Assembly: GCA_036274645.1 (NCBI GenBank)
Contig: DASUFH010000032.1
Coordinates: 1-10,262, forward strand
Length of the DNA stretch: 10,262 nt
DNA from: DASUFH01 sp036274645
GTDB taxonomy: Bacteria; Acidobacteriota; Terriglobia; 20CM-2-55-15
Direction: 5' to 3'
Shown: positions 7,006 to 10,262 of the stretch, in pieces
How positions within the stretch are numbered: the stretch's first letter is position 1
Layout of the letters: each line of letters opens with the position of its first letter
Program-made: the position numbers and the translations under genes
Notes under the pieces: model-generated
Told to the model about the DNA's origin: nothing
The model's input: only the letters and a program-made list of their open reading frames with translations
Database searches by the model: none

Positions 7006-7059
7006 AGGGCGTCGAAGTCCAACACGATGCGGCCGGAAAACCCCGGCTTTCGACGCCCT
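7006..7059. terminator. Nested stem-loop, possible terminator
   Basis: An 11-bp perfect inverted repeat pairs AGGGCGTCGAA (7006-7016) with TTCGACGCCCT (7049-7059). Inside its loop a second hairpin pairs GCCGG (7032-7036) with CCGGC (7043-7047), followed by TTT. It lies 30 nt after the corrected stop of the STAS-like gene, so ending that transcript is the simplest role. The T run is too short for a classic terminator. Confidence 0.45.
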
Positions 7060-7066
7060 GGTGATA

Positions 7067-7092
7067 GTTTGAAACCGCGTCCGTTTTCAAAC
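7067..7092. repeat. 8-bp inverted repeat upstream of the barrel gene
   Basis: GTTTGAAA (7067-7074) and TTTCAAAC (7085-7092) are perfect inverted copies separated by 10 nt. They lie 29-54 nt before the ATG at 7121. The position and shape suit a dimeric regulator's operator or an RNA hairpin. TTGAAA within it could also be a -35 box, though no good -10 follows. Confidence 0.4.
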
Positions 7093-7120
7093 CATCTTTC
7101 AGACAATTAAGGGTTTCACC

Positions 7121-10100
7121 ATGTTCTGTTTCAGATTGTTCGCAAAACCGTTTGTACTGCCTGGGGTTCTGGCGCTGACCATCCTGTTTCCTGCAAATCT
7201 GCCGGCGCAGTACTTCGGCAAAAACAAGACGCGCTACGAGACTCTGGATTTCAAGGTCCTTAAGACCCCTCACTTCAACATCTACTACTACGGTGAGGAA
7301 TCCGCTATTGCTCCAGTCGTCGGACAGATGGCGGAGCGCTGGCGGACGCGGATCGGGCGGGTGATGGACTTCGAACTGCCAGAGGAACAGCCGATCATTT
7401 TGTATGCGAGCGAAGCGGCCTTCCGCTCAACGACCATCCTTCCCGACGAAATCGGCGAGTCCACCGGCGGCGTGACGGAATCGTCGCGCCGCCGCGTCAT
7501 TCTGCCCGTGGCCGGCCCGCTGGCGGAAACGGATCATGTCCTCGGCCACGAGCTGGTTCACGCGTTCCAGTTTGCAATGACGGCCCATTCCGGCGCGCCC
7601 GGGTCAGCCGGCCTGCCGACCTGGTTCGTGGAAGGAATGGCGGAGTACCTGTCGCTGGGCGCCGACCATCCCCTGACTGCCATGTGGATGCGAGACTCCG
7701 TAAAACGCTCCGATGTGCCAACGCTCGATCAACTGGACGATCCACGCTACTTCCCCTATCGATTTGCCCAGGCATTCTGGGCGTTTGTCGGTGGTGAGTT
7801 CGGAGACGACTCGATTGGACGGCTCCTGCGCTCCGCATCGGATGAAGGAATCAACGCCGGAATTGAAAAAACGCTCGGAATCAACGCCGGCGAACTCGTC
7901 CGTCAATGGCATGACGCGCTGCTGCGGGCCTATGCGCCGGTTCTATTCCGGCGCGCCGATATTGACGAACCTCACGACGCAAAGGCGGTAATTACCGCGA
8001 TGGTGGACGAGGGACGACTCCATATCGGACCGGTCCTGAGTCCGGACGGTTCGACCATGGCGCTGTTTTCTCAGAAGGATCACTCCTCGATCGACCTGTT
8101 CCTGGCGGATGCGCGAACCGGACAGCTGACGCGAAAGATCACGCAAACGGAAGCCGATCCCCATATGGAGGGCCTTCAGTTCATCGAATCGGCGGGCGCC
8201 TGGAGCGCCGACGGGCAGCGCTTTGCGTTCAGCGCCATTTCCGCCGGACGCCCGGAAGTCGCGATTTACAACGTGAACGAAAACCGGATCGAGCGAAAAC
8301 ACCGCTTCCCGGCGCTGGGGAAGATCACCACGCTGACCTGGTCTCCCGACGGGCATTCCATCGCGCTATCCGCGCTGTACCACGGGACCATGGATCTGTT
8401 TGTATTCGATGTGGAGACGGGCGCGCTCCAGCAGTGGACCAACGACCTGCTGGCGGATCTCGATCCGGCCTGGTCGCCCGATGGAAAGTCCGTGGTGTTC
8501 GTCACGGACCGCTTTACGAGCGACCTCGATACGCTCCGCTTCGGCCCGTACCGGCTCGCCCGGCTCGATGTTGCCACAGGGGATATCGAGCCACTCGACA
8601 CCTTCCCCGACGGCGTCAGCGTCAATCCGGAATGGAGCCCGGACGGATCCAGCGTTTACTTCGTCTCCGATCGTGACGGGATACCCGATCTGTACCGGCT
8701 GTCCATGACGGACCACCGTATTAACCAGCTCACCCAGTTGAGAACTGGTGTCAGCGGCATTACGCGTCTCAGTCCTTCATTTTCGGTAGCGTCCCGATCC
8801 GGAGCGCTCGTCTATACGGCGTTCGAAGAGCGGAGTTATTCAATCTATCGTCTGGATTCGCCGGAGTCGCTCACCGGCCTCCCCGCCAAAGCTCCCGACA
8901 CATCCCTTGTTACCTCCGCGCTGCCTCCGCCGGAAACGTCCCGACTGGTCACGTCGTATCTGGCTAGCCCACTTGATGGTCTGATCTCCGCCGATGACTT
9001 CAGCGTCGGCCCGTACCACTCCGGCCTGCATCTGGATCACATCGCGCCGGTGGCGGTTTCCGTCGGAATCGGGGACTTCAGCACCGGCGTGAGTGGAGGA
9101 ACTCAGCTGGAATGGAGTGATCTGCTCGGACGCCATCATCTGACCGCAACCATCCAGACGTTCGTCACCAGCAGCAGTGGAGGAGGCTTCGTCAACAACT
9201 TCGCCGGCATCGGCGAGTACACCAACCAGAAGTCTCGCTGGGACTGGGGATTTGTCGGAGGCCAGATTCCCTATGAATCGGGACAGTTCCTGCGAACCAT
9301 CGTCGACACCGACTCGGGCCCGCTTCTCGTGGACCAGTCGGCGCTGGTGTGGCAGCGCGACCGGGAGGTCGCCGGCGTGCTGGCCTATCCGTTCAATCGC
9401 GCCCGGAGGGTCGAGTTTTCGCTCGGATACCGCAATACGAGCTTCGATGCCCGCGCCCGTACGCGCATTTTCGACCTGATCTCGGGGAGTCTGCTTGTCG
9501 AAGACACGAGCGACCTGCCCACGCCCGATTCTCTCAACATGGGAACGGCCAGCGCCGCGCTCGTTTATGACACCTCGATTTCGGGAGGCGTCAGCCCGGC
9601 CGGGGGCGAGCGTCACCGCATTGAGCTTTCGGCCGCGCGTGGAAGTCTCGATTACTTCACATTCCTGGGGGACTATCGGCGCTACCTCAACCTTCCGGGA
9701 CCGTTCGTTCTGGCCGGCCGGGCGCTGCACATTGGGCGCTACGGGGGCGACTCGCAGGATACGCGCCTGCAGGATTTCTTTCTCGGAAACGCATACTTCG
9801 TTCGCGGCTACGACGCCAATTCCTTTACCGCGGATGAATGTGGAGCGACCCTCGTCCCCGGAGCCTGTCCCGTCTTCGACCGGTTGATCGGCAACCGGCT
9901 CGCCGTCGCCAACGCCGAATTGCGCATTCCGCTATTCGGCGCCCAGGGGGTGGTGCATTCACCCGGCGTCCCTCCGGTCGAGGTCGCAGGCTTCTACGAC
10001 GCCGGAATCGCGTGGACCCGCGCGGAAAAGGCCACTTTTCTCGGAGGCGACCGCACACCGGTAACGAGCGCGGGCGCAACACTGCGATTCAACATGCTGG

Positions 10101-10192
10101 GACTTGCCATCGGTGAGCTGAACTTCGTTCATCCCAATGACCGGCCCGCCAAACGATGGGTGTGGCAGTTCGATTTCAAGGCCGGATTCTAG
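7121..10192 (+). CDS. Exported zinc peptidase / PD40 propeller / outer-membrane barrel protein
   Basis: This is a 1023-residue protein with a signal peptide (hydrophobic core about 11-24, likely cut after LPA at 29). Residues about 40-290 look like a Peptidase_MA-type gluzincin domain. Its zinc motif HELVH is at 143-147 and the likely third ligand is E171 in WFVEGMAEYLS. Residues about 300-600 form a PD40/TolB-like propeller: repeats starting LSPDG (307), WSADG (361), WSPDG (407, 451, 505) and a decayed LSPSF copy. From about 620 to the end the sequence alternates like membrane beta-strands, carries the BamA/D15-type VRGY motif (894-897) and ends in Phe, as outer-membrane barrels do. AAGGG sits 7 nt before the ATG. 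The substrate is unknown. It probably stands alone as a single-gene unit. Confidence 0.88.
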   Translation: MFCFRLFAKPFVLPGVLALTILFPANLPAQYFGKNKTRYETLDFKVLKTPHFNIYYYGEESAIAPVVGQMAERWRTRIGRVMDFELPEEQPIILYASEAAFRSTTILPDEIGESTGGVTESSRRRVILPVAGPLAETDHVLGHELVHAFQFAMTAHSGAPGSAGLPTWFVEGMAEYLSLGADHPLTAMWMRDSVKRSDVPTLDQLDDPRYFPYRFAQAFWAFVGGEFGDDSIGRLLRSASDEGINAGIEKTLGINAGELVRQWHDALLRAYAPVLFRRADIDEPHDAKAVITAMVDEGRLHIGPVLSPDGSTMALFSQKDHSSIDLFLADARTGQLTRKITQTEADPHMEGLQFIESAGAWSADGQRFAFSAISAGRPEVAIYNVNENRIERKHRFPALGKITTLTWSPDGHSIALSALYHGTMDLFVFDVETGALQQWTNDLLADLDPAWSPDGKSVVFVTDRFTSDLDTLRFGPYRLARLDVATGDIEPLDTFPDGVSVNPEWSPDGSSVYFVSDRDGIPDLYRLSMTDHRINQLTQLRTGVSGITRLSPSFSVASRSGALVYTAFEERSYSIYRLDSPESLTGLPAKAPDTSLVTSALPPPETSRLVTSYLASPLDGLISADDFSVGPYHSGLHLDHIAPVAVSVGIGDFSTGVSGGTQLEWSDLLGRHHLTATIQTFVTSSSGGGFVNNFAGIGEYTNQKSRWDWGFVGGQIPYESGQFLRTIVDTDSGPLLVDQSALVWQRDREVAGVLAYPFNRARRVEFSLGYRNTSFDARARTRIFDLISGSLLVEDTSDLPTPDSLNMGTASAALVYDTSISGGVSPAGGERHRIELSAARGSLDYFTFLGDYRRYLNLPGPFVLAGRALHIGRYGGDSQDTRLQDFFLGNAYFVRGYDANSFTADECGATLVPGACPVFDRLIGNRLAVANAELRIPLFGAQGVVHSPGVPPVEVAGFYDAGIAWTRAEKATFLGGDRTPVTSAGATLRFNMLGLAIGELNFVHPNDRPAKRWVWQFDFKAGF

Positions 10193-10202
10193 AAACCTTG
10201 TA

Positions 10203-10262
10203 GGGAATGAGGGACAGAGAGCAATTTCGCGAACGCGAAATTGCTCTCTGTCCCTCATTCCC
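10203..10262. repeat. 60-bp near-perfect palindrome at the window end
   Basis: Two 29-nt arms (10203-10231 and 10234-10262) are exact inverted copies around a 2-nt AA centre; each outer end reads GGGAATGAGGGACAGAGAG inward. It begins 10 nt after the stop of the barrel gene. It could end transcription, but its perfect symmetry and mixed composition look more like a REP/MITE-type dispersed element. It runs to the last base, so its true extent is not seen. Confidence 0.85.

Noticed and set aside
8840..9730. 296-residue minus-strand open frame inside the barrel gene
   Set aside because: It has no recognisable motif and lies opposite a continuous 1023-residue frame with clear domains.
1..10262. 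CRISPR array, tRNA or rRNA genes, transposase genes
   Set aside because: I found no spaced direct repeats, no tRNA-like cloverleaf, no rRNA sequence and no transposase motif on either strand.

Overview
The window reads as chromosomal DNA from a GC-rich Gram-negative bacterium. It has tight gene packing, a large outer-membrane beta-barrel protein and a laterally mobile type of ATPase operon. The PD40-propeller/barrel gene would suit Acidobacteriota or a neighbouring phylum, but nothing here fixes the taxon.

Positions 37-6360 on the minus strand hold one complete nine-gene operon in the order atpD-atpC-atpQ-atpR-atpB-atpE-atpF-atpA-atpG. This order, the two extra small membrane genes atpQ and atpR, the long b subunit and the absence of a separate delta gene identify it as an N-ATPase. 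N-ATPases are a distinct, laterally transferred branch of the F-type rotary ATPases that usually coexists with a normal ATP synthase encoded elsewhere. AtpD, AtpA, AtpG and AtpC form the catalytic head, central stalk and its cap. AtpB and AtpE form the ion path and the rotor ring. AtpF is the peripheral stalk and carries a delta-like end. AtpQ and AtpR are probably assembly or accessory membrane proteins. Six of the eight junctions are 4-nt stop/start overlaps, so the genes are probably translationally coupled. The atpD reading frame is broken by one extra base in a G5 run (C5 on the plus strand, 6161-6165).

Positions 6361-6607 are a divergent intergenic region with a plausible extended -10 promoter for the rightward gene. 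Positions 6608-6975 encode a small SpoIIAA/STAS-like protein, broken by a one-base deletion near 6847. A nested stem-loop (7006-7059) and an 8-bp inverted repeat (7067-7092) lie between it and the next gene.

Positions 7121-10192 encode a 1023-residue exported protein. It joins a gluzincin-type zinc peptidase domain (HELVH), a PD40/TolB-like beta-propeller and a BamA/D15-like outer-membrane barrel. The window ends exactly at the edge of a near-perfect 60-bp palindrome (10203-10262), which resembles a dispersed REP/MITE-type repeat or a strong terminator.

The known system is the N-ATPase. The points most worth a second look are the two single-base frameshifts, the two-carboxylate c subunit, the b-delta fusion, the peptidase-propeller-barrel architecture and the terminal palindrome. 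I see no clear sign of a wholly new multi-gene system.
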